DNA of 64,000 bases from Tetrapyrgos nigripes (GCA_013368315.1 JAACJM010000005.1:372001-436000), one strand, 5' to 3'; shown: positions 23,915-33,850, numbered from the stretch's first letter. Notes: generated from the letters alone by a model not told the origin. Numbers and translations are program-made.

Positions 23915-24383
23915 TGTCAAGGTTGTCAATACACTCAAATAACCACCCAAGTCACACAATATGAAGACAGATACAAAGCAATAGATTGAGAGATAGAGAT
24001 AGAAGAAAAGAGACGAGTAAGCTGACTATGCTCTTACACTGCATAGTATAGTACAGAGCAGAGACAAAGTGAACGAACTAAAGGACTAGCTAGAATGTCT
24101 AGTGGTTTATATAGAAGAGCAATGAATAAGTGATAGGAAAAAGATAGGAGAAATAGGAGAAACATAGGAGAAAGTGGAGAAATGTAGGAGAAAGATAGGA
24201 TTGATAGAATGGAAGATTGATTGATAGTTATTATAGAGTTTGACAGGTTCTATAAGGTTCAAAGTCAGTAATATAAGGTTTAAAAGGTTTATCGAGGAAA
24301 TGCAATAGATGAATGATCAGAAAATGGGTTCAATAATGAAGTAGAAGAGGAAGGAGAACAAAGAACTGTAGCAGTTCATGACA
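23915..24383 (-). repeat. Right LTR (5' LTR of the gypsy element)
   Basis: 469 bp, TGTCAAGG...CATGACA on the plus strand, followed by the CCATG duplication at 24384-24388. Confidence 0.95.
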
Positions 24384-25399
24384 CCATGATATCCAAGGCA
24401 TCGAAGCCTGGAAGATTCTGCCCTGTCCAAAACCTTTCCTTTCCATGAAAACCAACCATGCAGTACATATCATCACCAACCCACCCATCTATCCCAATCA
24501 CCATCTCATCCATAAACTCCCAGATTGACTCCACCTTGTACCCCTGTCTTTGGGGCACATTCACCAACACATGCCGCCTGCTTTGGTCAGTACTGCTGGG
24601 AACACAAGGGGCAGTTCAAGATGTCTCAGAAGCTTACCACTCCATTCCCCTATGCCCCAACCAATGGGCAGGTGCTGTAGTACACATTGACAACAACTCC
24701 TTTGCTACTGACACCTGCAACATGTTTGGCCTTATGTCAGCAGGAGGCTCCTTTGGCAAACTTTCAGATGCAGGGATGGAAATATTTCGAGCAAAGGGTT
24801 TAGGTCCTATCACCAAGTGGGTAGATGATCACCTGCTCCTTTGCATCCTTCAGCGACTTCTAGAACAAGCCAATGCTATCCACTGCACACTGCACCAGAG
24901 AGTTATAGACTCAGGCAGAGTCAAGCACATCAAGGGCAGATTATTCTACACAGGGGAACCACTCCCCAATGGATGCACCAAAGAATTTGACGATGACTTC
25001 TCCTTCCCACTCACTGATCACTCTTCTGACTCCCCTTGTTCAGAGGAGGATATGATGTACACCTACAATTTTGCAGACATAAATAAAGTGTCTGACTGCC
25101 TCAGTTACATATGGGAGATGACTAAGGATATCCAGTTCTGCAATGTCCCACTCTACTTCAGCTTCAAATGGAACATACTGAACATGGTAGTCTCCATCCC
25201 ATGTGAGAAACAATGCAAGTACCTAACCACAATCACAGACTGGGAAAGTACCACCTCCCATGACATTGAAGAAGCTTCCAGCCTCCACAGAAAGCTTCTT
25301 CATGTTAGCTACATACTGCCTGCAGGCAGAGCTTACCTTTCTGAATTAGAGAAGCTCACTGCAACTCTGGAAGGTGCCCCACCTTATGCACAATACTGA
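24384..25399 (+). pseudogene. Ngaro/DIRS-like reverse transcriptase, main part
   Basis: From 24458 a 313-codon frame holds the RT palm: GAVQDVSEAYHSIPLCPNQW (first Asp motif), MFGLMSAGGSFGKLSDAGME, and KWVDDHLLLC, where VDD is the catalytic pair. The thumb-like region follows (RVKHIKGRLFYTGE). The FGL-SAGG-FG and WVDD spacing is that of DIRS/Ngaro RTs, not gypsy. The first ~75 nt after the LTR are in another frame (ISKASKPGRFCPVQNLSF), so a frameshift near 24.45 kb precedes the long frame. Confidence 0.8.
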
Positions 25400-25960
25400 T
25401 CCCCTAAAAACTTACCTGCTGATCCGGCATGGTGGAAAGAGCAAAACTGCAACACCCCATATCCAGACTTGTCCCAGGACCAGCTGAACTCATTGACCTC
25501 CATGCATACTCTGATGCCAGCAGAGGCCATGGTATCAGCATATGTTGCAAAGGCCACTGTAGGGCACACCATCTCCTACCAGGGTGGAAAGGAAATAACA
25601 AGCAAGACATCGGCTGGGCAGAAGCCATTGGTTTTTGGCCATCTATGACACCAAAAGGCACCACTACAAGGTACCTCCCCACTGAACCACTCCAACTTCA
25701 TTGTTATTAACCATAAAGCACAAATCTATGGAGACAACGAAGGAGTTGTCAAGGGCTGGTGGAATGGGCATAGTCGAAACTGACCCACAAACACTATATT
25801 CAAACGCATAAACCAGCTCATTGAAGACACAGGGATACATCTCCACATCTAATACAACCACACTTCTCTCAACCCAGTAGATGACCCTTCCCGAGGCTGT
25901 TACAGACCAAACCACCTCCTTCTACCCTCAGTCACCATCCCAGATGAACTCAAATGATTC
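25400..25960 (+). pseudogene. Ngaro/DIRS-like RNase H
   Basis: ELIDLHAYSDASRGHGISIC (first Asp), GWKGNNKQDIGWAEAIGF (Glu), AQIYGDNEGVVKGWWNGHSR (Asp) and LNPVDDPSRG (last Asp) follow in the expected order. The frame shifts near 25.68 kb, and stops lie at about 25.78 and 25.85 kb. The role in a live element would be RNA removal from RNA:DNA hybrids. Confidence 0.75.
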
Positions 25961-26254
25961 ATCATTGATTTTCAACACCCCATTCACTAAAGAAGAACAG
26001 CTTCTCAGACATGCTCCTATACCCTCTCCAAGCAGCTCACCCTCATCACCTCCTCTTGGTCCGAATAAACATCCACAGGGCAAAGCACACTGGCCCTCTA
26101 CTCTACCCAACACCCCTCCCACACAGTCCAAACCATGCCCATACCCAGCACACCTTCCCCTGTTACCCTCCACACTTCACCCACACTGCCTCGCCCAAGA
26201 CCATCTGATGCTCTGGAAACCTGCTGGGCATAGGGTTTTCTGAGACAGGCAAAA

Positions 26255-27662
26255 TCAAATCATCAACGTATCCAATGATGACATCACCCGAATCCAACAA
26301 GTGACAGTGCATGCATACGGTGACAGGACCCTGGTTCCATATGCCACTGGACTCCTGGTATTCCATGTCTTCTGTGACCAGCAAGGAATGTCAGAAGAAC
26401 AATGGGCACCTGTCAGTCCTGATGTAATCACTCTATGGTTATCTACCATAGCGGGTACCTACTCCAGCACCACAATCAATAATTATCTGTGCCTGGCATG
26501 TAATCCATGGCATCAGCTGGCAAATGGACAAAGCTGGAACAGATGCCCTACTACGAGCTGCCACACGGTTGGCCCCGGAATCATCAAAGAAGAAGAAAAG
26601 GCTCCCTTATACCATTCTGTTCATAACCATACTACTCAAGGACCTCAACTCTGATACACCACTCGACGCTGCCATAGCAGGATGCTTAATGACCACCTTC
26701 TACGGGGGTGCACGTCTTGGTGAGTTCACGGTACCGAGACTCACAGATTTCAACCCGCTTGATTTTATCACCAGAGCAAACGTGCGCACTGCACAAGACC
26801 GAAATGTTTTTGGACCACCATCTTCCGTTTGCCCAAAACAAAGTCATCTCCCATTAATGAAGAAGACAAGGGGGTCCAAAAAGAATTAAATTATACCGGG
26901 GGTCGGAAAAAAAATTTCCGCCCCATCAAGGGAACCTACCTACCTTACCTTCCTTATATAGTAGGTTACCTGCTTAATATAACAATAGCATGTGACTTAT
27001 GATTACATAAATTATTTGAACTGCTGTGCTAGTCAGAAGCTTTGCGGAACCTTCAACGAAAAATTGACTGCAACGTGGTCAAAGCAGTATTATCAGACCT
27101 TAGATGCATTGTGAACAACATGTATTACTGCCAACAGTGAGCGAAAAAATTGTTCTAAGGCTCATTTTCGGGGGGGTCAAAAAAAAAATTTTCGCCTCCT
27201 CCAGAGGAACCTACCTACCAACCCCCGGTACGGGATTTCCCGGTCCGGACCCCCTTGGAAGAAGACGTTTTTTGGGCCAAACAGCTGGGACCAACCAATC
27301 CAGACCTTCATCTACAAAATCATTTCCACGTGAACAACCCACCCCTGAATCAACATCTCTTCGCATATCGCGCCGACAACAATGCTTTCAAACCACTCAC
27401 CAAACGGCACTTTCTGGATCGTATAAACGCCGCTGCGAAAGCCAAAAGAGTAGAACCACTTCAAGGACACGGCATCCGCATCGGATCTGTCTTAGAATAC
27501 CTCTTACGAGGCATGCCGTTTGATGCAGTGAAGGTAGCTTTCCGATGGAAATCAGACGCATTCCTTACCTATCTTCGCAAACACCCAGAAATCATGGCAC
27601 CGTATATGCAACCTCAACTTCATCAGGACTTAATTAGATACACACTCCCATCTGTCCGTTAA
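26255..27662 (+). pseudogene. Tyrosine recombinase of the Ngaro/DIRS-like element, split by a MITE
   Basis: N-terminal core-binding part: ATGLLVFHVFCDQQGMSEEQ, ITLWLSTIAGTYSSTTINNY. Catalytic part: FYGGARLGEFTVPRLTDF (first Arg). After the MITE come EEDVFWAKQLGPTNPDLHLQ and LQGHGIRIGSVLEYLLRGMP (His-x-x-Arg), then RWKSDAFLTYLRKHPEIMAP and YMQ (Trp/His position and Tyr). The stop follows LPSVR at 27660-27662. Excising 26867-27257 and one 8 bp duplication joins SSPINEE to DVFWAK in frame. A further frameshift lies near 26.81 kb. In a live element it would insert circular cDNA. Confidence 0.85.
26867..27257. mobile_element. 391 bp MITE, hAT-like (8 bp target duplication)
   Basis: Terminal inverted repeats CAAGGGGGTCC (26867-26877) and GGACCCCCTTG (27247-27257) are perfect. 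GAAGAAGA is duplicated at 26859-26866 and 27258-27265. A second, inner inverted repeat (TACCGGGGGT / ACCCCCGGTA) lies inside. A near-repeat of the block (GGGG)TC-A/T tract-CCGCC...GGAACCTACCTACC occurs near both ends (about 26899-26945 and 27169-27220). There is no gene. The 8 bp duplication points to hAT or a similar superfamily. Confidence 0.88.
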
Positions 27663-28397
27663 TACTACTTCCCTTACTCCTACATCTACATACAAGTAGT
27701 TATCACATTCTCCTTATTCCTTTTCCACTCCTCGCATTACCAATAACTAATTCAAGTTGATTCATGACGAGCTCCTTCCACAATGGGTATCCGCGGCGCT
27801 GGATGCGTCGCTCGCTCCTTCAAATTGGGAATTGCAGCCAACCGCGAATACTTTTTGGGAGTCTCGTCGGGGCCCAAGGCCTCAAGGCCTTAGACCATGT
27901 CCCTAACTAAATCAACCAAAAGAATCAATAATGATTGACATTGCGTAAGAGTTCCAAACTCTTAGATCTCCTCAATAGAAGTATTAGAGTGCAATCCGAA
28001 GACCTAATTCATCGATATTTTATGTATCACTTCTGTGGGATGGATAGTAACCGAACCGGTGGACGATTTCAGCATAGCCACACAGCAAATGGCGGGTAAA
28101 AACTTCTATGTCTTGACATCTTGATATCACCCCGTCTTGAGGACATGAGTCATCGACGGGTCATTATCGCTCTCTTCCTTTCTGCTTGTTCGGTGCGTTT
28201 TTCGTTTGCCATCGTGCAATGAACCAGCTTCGTGTCCATGGGGGAGTATGAGACACTGTTAGGCTCAACTCTTCTTCTATAGCAGAACTTAGAAGCAACC
28301 ATGGAATTACAACTACGAGGTTGGTACACGATCGGGTGAAGCACCCTATTGATTTAGATAGCGTTAGATACACGGCTGAAAATATTGCCCCAAGAAA
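27663..28397. other. Non-coding stretch between the retroelement and a glyoxal oxidase copy
   Basis: No convincing gene. It contains a small inverted pattern AAGGCCTCAAGGCCTT near 27880. It may include the 3' terminal region of the Ngaro-like element, which I could not delimit. Confidence 0.4.
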
Positions 28398-30115
28398 TCA
28401 AGCAGGTGTAGCAGACGGCGCCGGGATGACTGTAGTGAAAAAGTTGCTTTCGTCGGGTGCTCCAGGATGAGCACCGGTCCATTTGTCCCAGTAGAGTGGT
28501 GGGGAGGAAAGGACGCTATATAATTGAAGGGTGAGTGCTGCAGGACTCGAATGGAGCTGCGCAAATTCACTCACTTTGCAAGCGCATCTTCATCCAGAGG
28601 CGGCTGAGCACCAGTACCAATCAAAGTCTTCGACCCGAAACTGGGTACGCCATCAGCAAGGACGAATACAAAGGCTGGTCCTGGAGAGTAGATGGTCGCA
28701 GATGGGGGACCTGTAACAGTCAGTTTCGTCCTGTCGTCAGAGAGTTCTGATACGAGGCCAACAAGACGCTGATCCATGTGTACACCGTGGGTGGCGAAAC
28801 CAAAGTCCATGATGATAACTGTAGGGAGGTGAGTGAGGACTTAATTTTGTCCCTCTCTAGTAGTAGGCAGCTTACCAGAAACATTCTCCGCTCCTGGAGG
28901 AAGATCGACATCAAGTGTGATCTTGGAGTTGTAGTCAAAGGTTTTGGGCAAGCTAGTATAGGTGGGACGAGGCTTCTCCATATACGGTGGGGATAGCCAT
29001 TCCAATCTAGCAAGATCATCATAAGCCTCATCCATCTGCACTTCAATGTTTCCCTTACCTATACTCAGTCGGATAGAGGTGGGTCTCCACATCGACATTC
29101 GGATTAGATCCAGCTAACAAAATCGTCCCATTCGGAGTCAAACTCGACGTAGAATGATACATTCTCGGGATCTCCGACGTAGGAAGCCCTTCTTGAGTGA
29201 ATCGTTCACCAAGAGGCGCAGTAGGATCATAAAGAGTAGGTGTAAGCGCTGGGTGATCGGAGTCGCACTCGCCGATTTGATCTTTCGTCTGTATGTGTAT
29301 GCACTTCAGTATAGTAAAACAAAACGAATAGCCCAACTGGGATAACGGGATGACGGAAAGACGTACAAATCCATACGCAGCAATGCCCGTCTGCGCACCA
29401 TTCACTATCGTCACTCGACCATCGGGAAGGAGGATGAGCTCCGGCATTATCCTTGGCTCGGGCATATGTTCGACTTGCCATCCCGCAGCGATACCTTCAT
29501 CGTTGAGTACCATTCGGATACATTGGTCTGATGCTGGAGACTGTGAAGATAATCTTCCTGCGGTGAATAACGCCGTGCTATCGTCAAGTGTAGAACCGCC
29601 GCAGATTAAGACTTCAGGCGTGTAGTTGTTTTCAGGCGTCAGTGGGAGGAGGGTTGCACCAGCTGAGAGTGGGGAACTGCCATTTGCACATACACGCGCG
29701 CACACACCCACCACGCACAAGTAGTAAGTATCTCGATTTTCTGGCCAGCTTACAGAGCGAGATCATACACTTACCTGATCCGAACACCATTGGGAATACC
29801 AGGAAGACTTCGTACTTCTTCATTAGTTTTCCAGTCGAAAATCATTGCTTGGGTGTTGGCAGCGATGAAGAGGTTTCCATCTGGGAGCGTGATGACGAGC
29901 GGGAAATGATTGGCATTAAGGGTGTTATGTAAGAATGGGCTATAGATCGGGGTGCCGTTTTGACCTGCCGAACGATGGTAAAATTGAGATAAATGTTAGC
30001 AATTGCTCTCTGGGGAGAAAAAATTGGAAAACAAAACACACCATGAATATTCTTGGGAGGGTAAAACTCATATGTTGGGTTGATGATGGTTGAGTTGTCG
30101 ACGATCCTAGTGGTT
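28398..30115 (-). pseudogene. Second glyoxal oxidase, N-terminally truncated
   Basis: A paralogue of 3338-5915 with the same exon order and similar introns. It keeps the axial Tyr-His motif (PRMYHSTSSLTPNGTILLAG), the C-terminal His motif GFATHGVHM, and TWCA-free middle parts such as LICGGSTLDDSTALFTAGRL. It reads a longer tail (GAPDESNFFTTVIPAPSATP, A, stop at 28398-28400) than the first copy (GAPAPAA). Similarity to the first copy stops at about 30110-30120, at an intron 3' end (ACTAG|G). The signal peptide, the Cys of the cofactor (TWCATG) and the first exons are absent. A Helitron end follows directly. It cannot make the full enzyme, but the rest has no obvious stop. Confidence 0.85.
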
Positions 30116-30149
30116 TCATGATTCTGTCAGATACTATTGTATCAAGAAA

Positions 30150-30202
30150 GGGGTGTGGGCCAACGCTCCGCATGGCGAGTACGAGGCCGCAGGGTTCAGC
30201 CT
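30150..30202 (+). repeat. Helitron 3' subterminal hairpins and dispersed motif, copy H
   Basis: GTGGGCCAACGCTCCGCATG at 30154-30173 resembles the motif at 6314 and 50326. It is followed by GAGGCCGCAGGGTTCAGCCT(C), which can pair GAGGC with GCCTC. It lies between the coding end and the Helitron left boundary. Confidence 0.5.
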
Positions 30203-30223
30203 CGGTTAATTATTCAATAAAAA

Positions 30224-31147
30224 TTAAACTATATTCTCATTTTCACTACAGACATAAAGGACCACTACAGCCTTCTTATGCGCAAAGAATTCTAGAGCGT
30301 TGCTGTGAGCTTGGAAATCTGGAGATAATTTTGTCGGTATACCAGTTCCAATGCCGTCGTAGACCCATTCATTGGCACCATCAAACATTCTAGTGATAAA
30401 GTGATCATTTCCAAAATAAATAATTCCATTTATGTGATACTGTCTTGACTCAGCTCCTTGAGGCACATGTATGATATTCTGAATCTCCATATCGCACTCG
30501 TAAGGTATTGACATTAGGAAAAATTTGGGGAATCTTTGGAATGTGTATTTTCGAAGCATGTCTGAGTGGCAAGAGGGACATTGATCAGCCCAAGGTTCCA
30601 CAAAATGAGACACACAATCTTGAGTTGACTGATAACTACCAGTTGACCGAGTCAATAGAAGATTGTGTTGTGTCCTCTCTCGAAGTGAGAAGTGGCTGTT
30701 ATAGCAGACAACTGTTCTCTTAGTGGTGGGACTGACTGAACGCATCAACTCATGCAAGACATCACTTGTGTCTGCATAGGCCCCAGCAGGAAAAGCATCA
30801 GGATCAAGAATAGAAAGCTCTCTTCGTATTTGATCTCTGATATCAGCGTAGTTTGATGAGTTTGACTGGAACGTGGCTGAAAGCTCATTCATTAAAATTG
30901 AGGAGAAATTATCACTTTCAGCAAGAAAAGCTGCTCTTTCTGTTCTGAACAAATGATAAAGAAGCATGAGAGCAGAGTAATATGCACAACTGTTTGCAGA
31001 CCATTTCAAAGTTGGATAATCACAAGTTACAATAAGTCTGTCAGAGTTATGTGATGTTGGATGAATAGTTTCTTCTGAAGGAGTAGGACTTGAATGTAGA
31101 CTAGGGTGCTCAATAGGAACAAAGTTTCCTAAGGTCTTCTTCTTCAC
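30224..31147 (-). CDS. USP-like cysteine peptidase domain at the Helitron C-terminus
   Basis: A 307-codon frame in phase with the helicase frame upstream and separated from it by a single TGA (31226-31228). The 27 codons between have no other stop. A Cys box is visible near residues 47-62 (LKWSANSCAYYSALMLLYHL, Cys54). A His box lies near 237-264 (YHINGIIYFGNDHFITRMFD, His249, then EWVYDG with Asp264). A CPSC pair (190-193) could be part of a zinc site. This Cys...His...Asp order is that of ubiquitin-specific proteases and related C19 peptidases. Whether it cuts ubiquitin is unknown. It is the last domain of the Helitron polyprotein in this copy. Function is inferred from motif order only. 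Confidence 0.6.
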   Translation of the reverse strand: MKKKTLGNFVPIEHPSLHSSPTPSEETIHPTSHNSDRLIVTCDYPTLKWSANSCAYYSALMLLYHLFRTERAAFLAESDNFSSILMNELSATFQSNSSNYADIRDQIRRELSILDPDAFPAGAYADTSDVLHELMRSVSPTTKRTVVCYNSHFSLRERTQHNLLLTRSTGSYQSTQDCVSHFVEPWADQCPSCHSDMLRKYTFQRFPKFFLMSIPYECDMEIQNIIHVPQGAESRQYHINGIIYFGNDHFITRMFDGANEWVYDGIGTGIPTKLSPDFQAHSNALEFFAHKKAVVVLYVCSENENIV

Positions 31148-31225
31148 TGGTGGTGTATTTTCTTTTTCTAGGATTTTCCATGAAATATCCTTGTGTAATG
31201 TGGATTCAAACTTCTCATTTGTGTC

Positions 31226-33850
31226 TCATACTAGACTCTCATGAAGCTCATCAGGTGTATGGCTCTTACCAAAGTGTGACCTATATTGTTGTATCAATGA
31301 TCCTCTGAGGTCTCCAATAATTGAAGGTGGTAATTTGCGATTTTCGCGCAACTTAGTGATATCATTTAGAATTTCCAACTCCCTCAGTTCCTGACGATAT
31401 CCACCTTTATCCTTCACACCACCAGTAATATGATTAACATTAAAACCTTGTAGAATTATGGTGCCATCTGCACTGGAACTTCTTGATAACGCAGTATAAA
31501 TGGCTCGGAAATCACGACTGTTATATATATCTACTACGTTAGGGTCTCGTGTTTTTCCTTGGGAGGCAAAATCAGTCATTGCAAAGTTAGGCAGAACTTC
31601 TACCTGAGTCCGGGAGATCTGAATGATTCGGTCATCAGGTAGTTTACAGTTAATACGCCTTGTATTTGGGGTAATAGGAACAACATTGAGAGGAAGGTCT
31701 TTGAACTGGACATCTGTTGAGGGCTTTTCCAATTTAACATATAGCACTTTGAGAACTAGTTGACCATGCCTTCCTTTACCAGCTTGCCAGCCATGAACAG
31801 TGCCTTCTTGACCCTTGGTTATACAGAGCTCAGTTGCGCCATTGAAGCGGATCATTACAGGTAGTCCTTTGCATAAAGATAGAGTTGCAGGAATCTGCAT
31901 ATTGTTGGTAGAAGGTGACTGTTTCCAGAGCTGCTGCTGTACTTCATCATTGATTTTGTGCTTTGTAGCCTTTCTCCGTTTACGTTTTCGATCATGAGTT
32001 TTTGAGGGAAGTTCATCAAAAACAACTTCCTCATCTTCAGAGAAAAAGTCTGCAAGCATTTGACCAGTCTCTGCTGCAAACCGTTTAGTTCCTAGTTCAT
32101 TAGCTACGTCTTTATGTTTATTGTAAGTCAAAATAATTGAAGTGTTCCGGAAACGAGGGTTATCAATAGAACGAGATTCATTGGAAGGATCTGAGATCAA
32201 AGACCGCAACAAAGTAATATCCTCTGCAGTGCACTGTTTATATCTCATATTTTCTAAAGCTTGACGAAATTTTACATCTCTGATAGAACTTCCGGTCTGC
32301 CGACAGTTTTTTCTCAGGAGCACTACAGTGTTGATTTGATGCCATAAATATTTCCCAATACTAGCATGTTGGTCTGATGAACTGGTTCCTATGGTATGGC
32401 TATACAGTGATACATTTTCACCACCCATAGCTGGAGGCAATTGAGCAAAATCACCAGCAAATATCATGTTCATGCCACCAAATGGAAGCAGAGGGCGATT
32501 CAAGGCAGAAGCAATTTTAGCACTGATTTTATACATGTCTTTACAAGAAAGCATTGAAACTTCATCTAAAAATACATAATCTACTCCACTAAGTCTGGAA
32601 CAAATCTGTGATGCAGACATCTTCCAAAACTCGCCTTCCTCTGATGAATTAATACCAAACACAGAGTGATAAGTGGAACCTTGAAGCAAAGCAGCTGCTG
32701 TGCCAGTTGGTGCAACTACTATCATGCGTTGGCTCTGAAGCCTTCTCTTGAAAAATTCTCTCAGAGTTTTCAGCACTTGACTTTTACCAGTACCTGCCAT
32801 GCCACCTATATACATCTTTAACTGGTCTGAAATAGAACTAACTGCATGGTTTGCAACAATACGAAACGCCCGTTCTTGCTCTAGATTCAAACTAAATTCA
32901 AGACATAAATCATCTATAAGTTTTTGAGTCTGATTGCTTCGAAGTTTCTCTTCAAGCATATGTTGATCAAGGACTTCTACCTGGTCAGGATATTTATTAG
33001 GAAAGTTGTATTGCTGGTCTTTGTTTTCCTTCAGTTTATTTGTTATCACATTTGACTTCATTTTTGCAATTTCCAACCTCCATGCAGCTGGACTCATTGA
33101 AGGATAATCAAAAGAAGCTGGTATATGGCTTTTCAAATCACACTTTGCATTTGTCCATCCCGTATTGGCCAGTAAATCTGTCATCTCTTGCATGTCTAAC
33201 TGCCTGCGTCGTTCCCGAACACCTAGACTGTCATCTGAACATTTAAATGGACCAAAATGAATTCCATCATCAAAGTCAGGCTCAAGCTTTGAAGGATCAA
33301 TTCCTAGACTCTGTGCCTTTCTCTGTGCATGGTAGTCATCTCTCGAATCTAAACATTCAAATCGAAGTTCAAAATTATCCATCAAGAATTTTTGTTGAGC
33401 AGAAAATTGATAGTCAAGGAATGCACTATCCCAAGTCTCCTTTTTCTCCTTGAGATCTTTTCCAGTTCTCCACGGTTTGAAAAATGTCAACATGACTGAA
33501 CAGTAGTATTCCCTGTCACCCTTATTCCTTCTCGGTAGTGAAGGTCCTATGAAATTAGGTACAATATTTCTCTTATCATGAATGCGCAAGTAATGGGTGC
33601 TAGCTAAGGGATGTTCATGCACAAAAGGATGTCCTTTCTTTGGCAGCACGTTCTTTGTCAAAGGTTTATTTGCCAAACTTTTTTTCAATGTATTTTGAGG
33701 TCTATATGTATCTTCTTCATCAGAGAAAGATGAGTCTTCACTACTACTATCATAGCGTTCTGAGATCTCATCATCAGGGTCATTGACATCTCTTTTATTT
33801 GCTGCCAGTTTGACACGTTCACATTGGCATACCCATTCATATAATGTCAT
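31226..33850 (-). CDS. Helitron Pif1-type helicase part
   Basis: An open 874-codon frame. It starts just after the Helitron DYIYRP motif region (MTLYEWVCQCERVKLAANKR). Walker A is near residues 345-357 (YIGGMAGTGKSQVLKTL) and Walker B near 424-432 (YVFLDEVSML). Further motifs are NRPLLPFGGMNMIFAGDFAQ and LPPAMGG, RKNCRQTG, and a C-terminal TDFASQGKTRDPNV-DIYN and YTALSRSSSADGTI. These match SF1 Pif1/RRM3 helicases of Helitrons. The frame ends at a TGA after HESLV, but reading on in phase leads straight into the peptidase-like domain. Confidence 0.9.
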   Translation of the reverse strand: MTLYEWVCQCERVKLAANKRDVNDPDDEISERYDSSSEDSSFSDEEDTYRPQNTLKKSLANKPLTKNVLPKKGHPFVHEHPLASTHYLRIHDKRNIVPNFIGPSLPRRNKGDREYYCSVMLTFFKPWRTGKDLKEKKETWDSAFLDYQFSAQQKFLMDNFELRFECLDSRDDYHAQRKAQSLGIDPSKLEPDFDDGIHFGPFKCSDDSLGVRERRRQLDMQEMTDLLANTGWTNAKCDLKSHIPASFDYPSMSPAAWRLEIAKMKSNVITNKLKENKDQQYNFPNKYPDQVEVLDQHMLEEKLRSNQTQKLIDDLCLEFSLNLEQERAFRIVANHAVSSISDQLKMYIGGMAGTGKSQVLKTLREFFKRRLQSQRMIVVAPTGTAAALLQGSTYHSVFGINSSEEGEFWKMSASQICSRLSGVDYVFLDEVSMLSCKDMYKISAKIASALNRPLLPFGGMNMIFAGDFAQLPPAMGGENVSLYSHTIGTSSSDQHASIGKYLWHQINTVVLLRKNCRQTGSSIRDVKFRQALENMRYKQCTAEDITLLRSLISDPSNESRSIDNPRFRNTSIILTYNKHKDVANELGTKRFAAETGQMLADFFSEDEEVVFDELPSKTHDRKRKRRKATKHKINDEVQQQLWKQSPSTNNMQIPATLSLCKGLPVMIRFNGATELCITKGQEGTVHGWQAGKGRHGQLVLKVLYVKLEKPSTDVQFKDLPLNVVPITPNTRRINCKLPDDRIIQISRTQVEVLPNFAMTDFASQGKTRDPNVVDIYNSRDFRAIYTALSRSSSADGTIILQGFNVNHITGGVKDKGGYRQELRELEILNDITKLRENRKLPPSIIGDLRGSLIQQYRSHFGKSHTPDELHESLV

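Larger units (their letters stand above)
11857..24383 (-). mobile_element. Chromodomain Ty3/gypsy LTR retrotransposon (chromovirus), nested
   Basis: Two 469 bp LTRs (11857-12325 and 23915-24383) begin TGTCAAGG and end CATGACA on the plus strand, and they are highly similar. The 5 bp target duplication CCATG stands at 11852-11856 and 24384-24388. The element is read leftwards: leader and Gag, protease, RT, RNase H, integrase and chromodomain. A polypurine tract (AAAGAGGGGGTAA on the minus strand, 12326-12338) abuts the 3' LTR. It sits inside the RT gene of a Ngaro/DIRS-like element. It in turn carries a Tc1-like element (20574-22209) and a foldback element (12641-16024). Without these it would be ~7.5 kb. 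The genes are broken. Confidence 0.93.
9835..27662 (+). mobile_element. Ngaro/DIRS-like tyrosine-recombinase retrotransposon, with nested insertions
   Basis: The order on the plus strand is Gag-like with zinc knuckles, then RT, RNase H and tyrosine recombinase. No integrase belongs to it. That order and the YR-type recombinase define the DIRS/Ngaro order of retroelements. The RT gene is split at 11856/24384 by an LTR element, and the recombinase gene is split at 26866/27258 by a MITE. Removing both rejoins the coding order. Terminal repeats (split direct repeats would be expected for Ngaro) could not be located by eye, so the outer ends are only the limits of the coding part. Many TGA stops and frameshifts make it non-functional. 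Confidence 0.8.

Noticed and set aside
27860..27900. AAGGCCTCAAGGCCTT considered as a terminal hairpin of an element
   Set aside because: Too short and without a partner or target duplication to define an end.
30150..30202. Possible tRNA (a GGTTCA-containing arm)
   Set aside because: Only a T-arm-like string is present; there is no acceptor or anticodon stem, and the position fits a Helitron 3' end.
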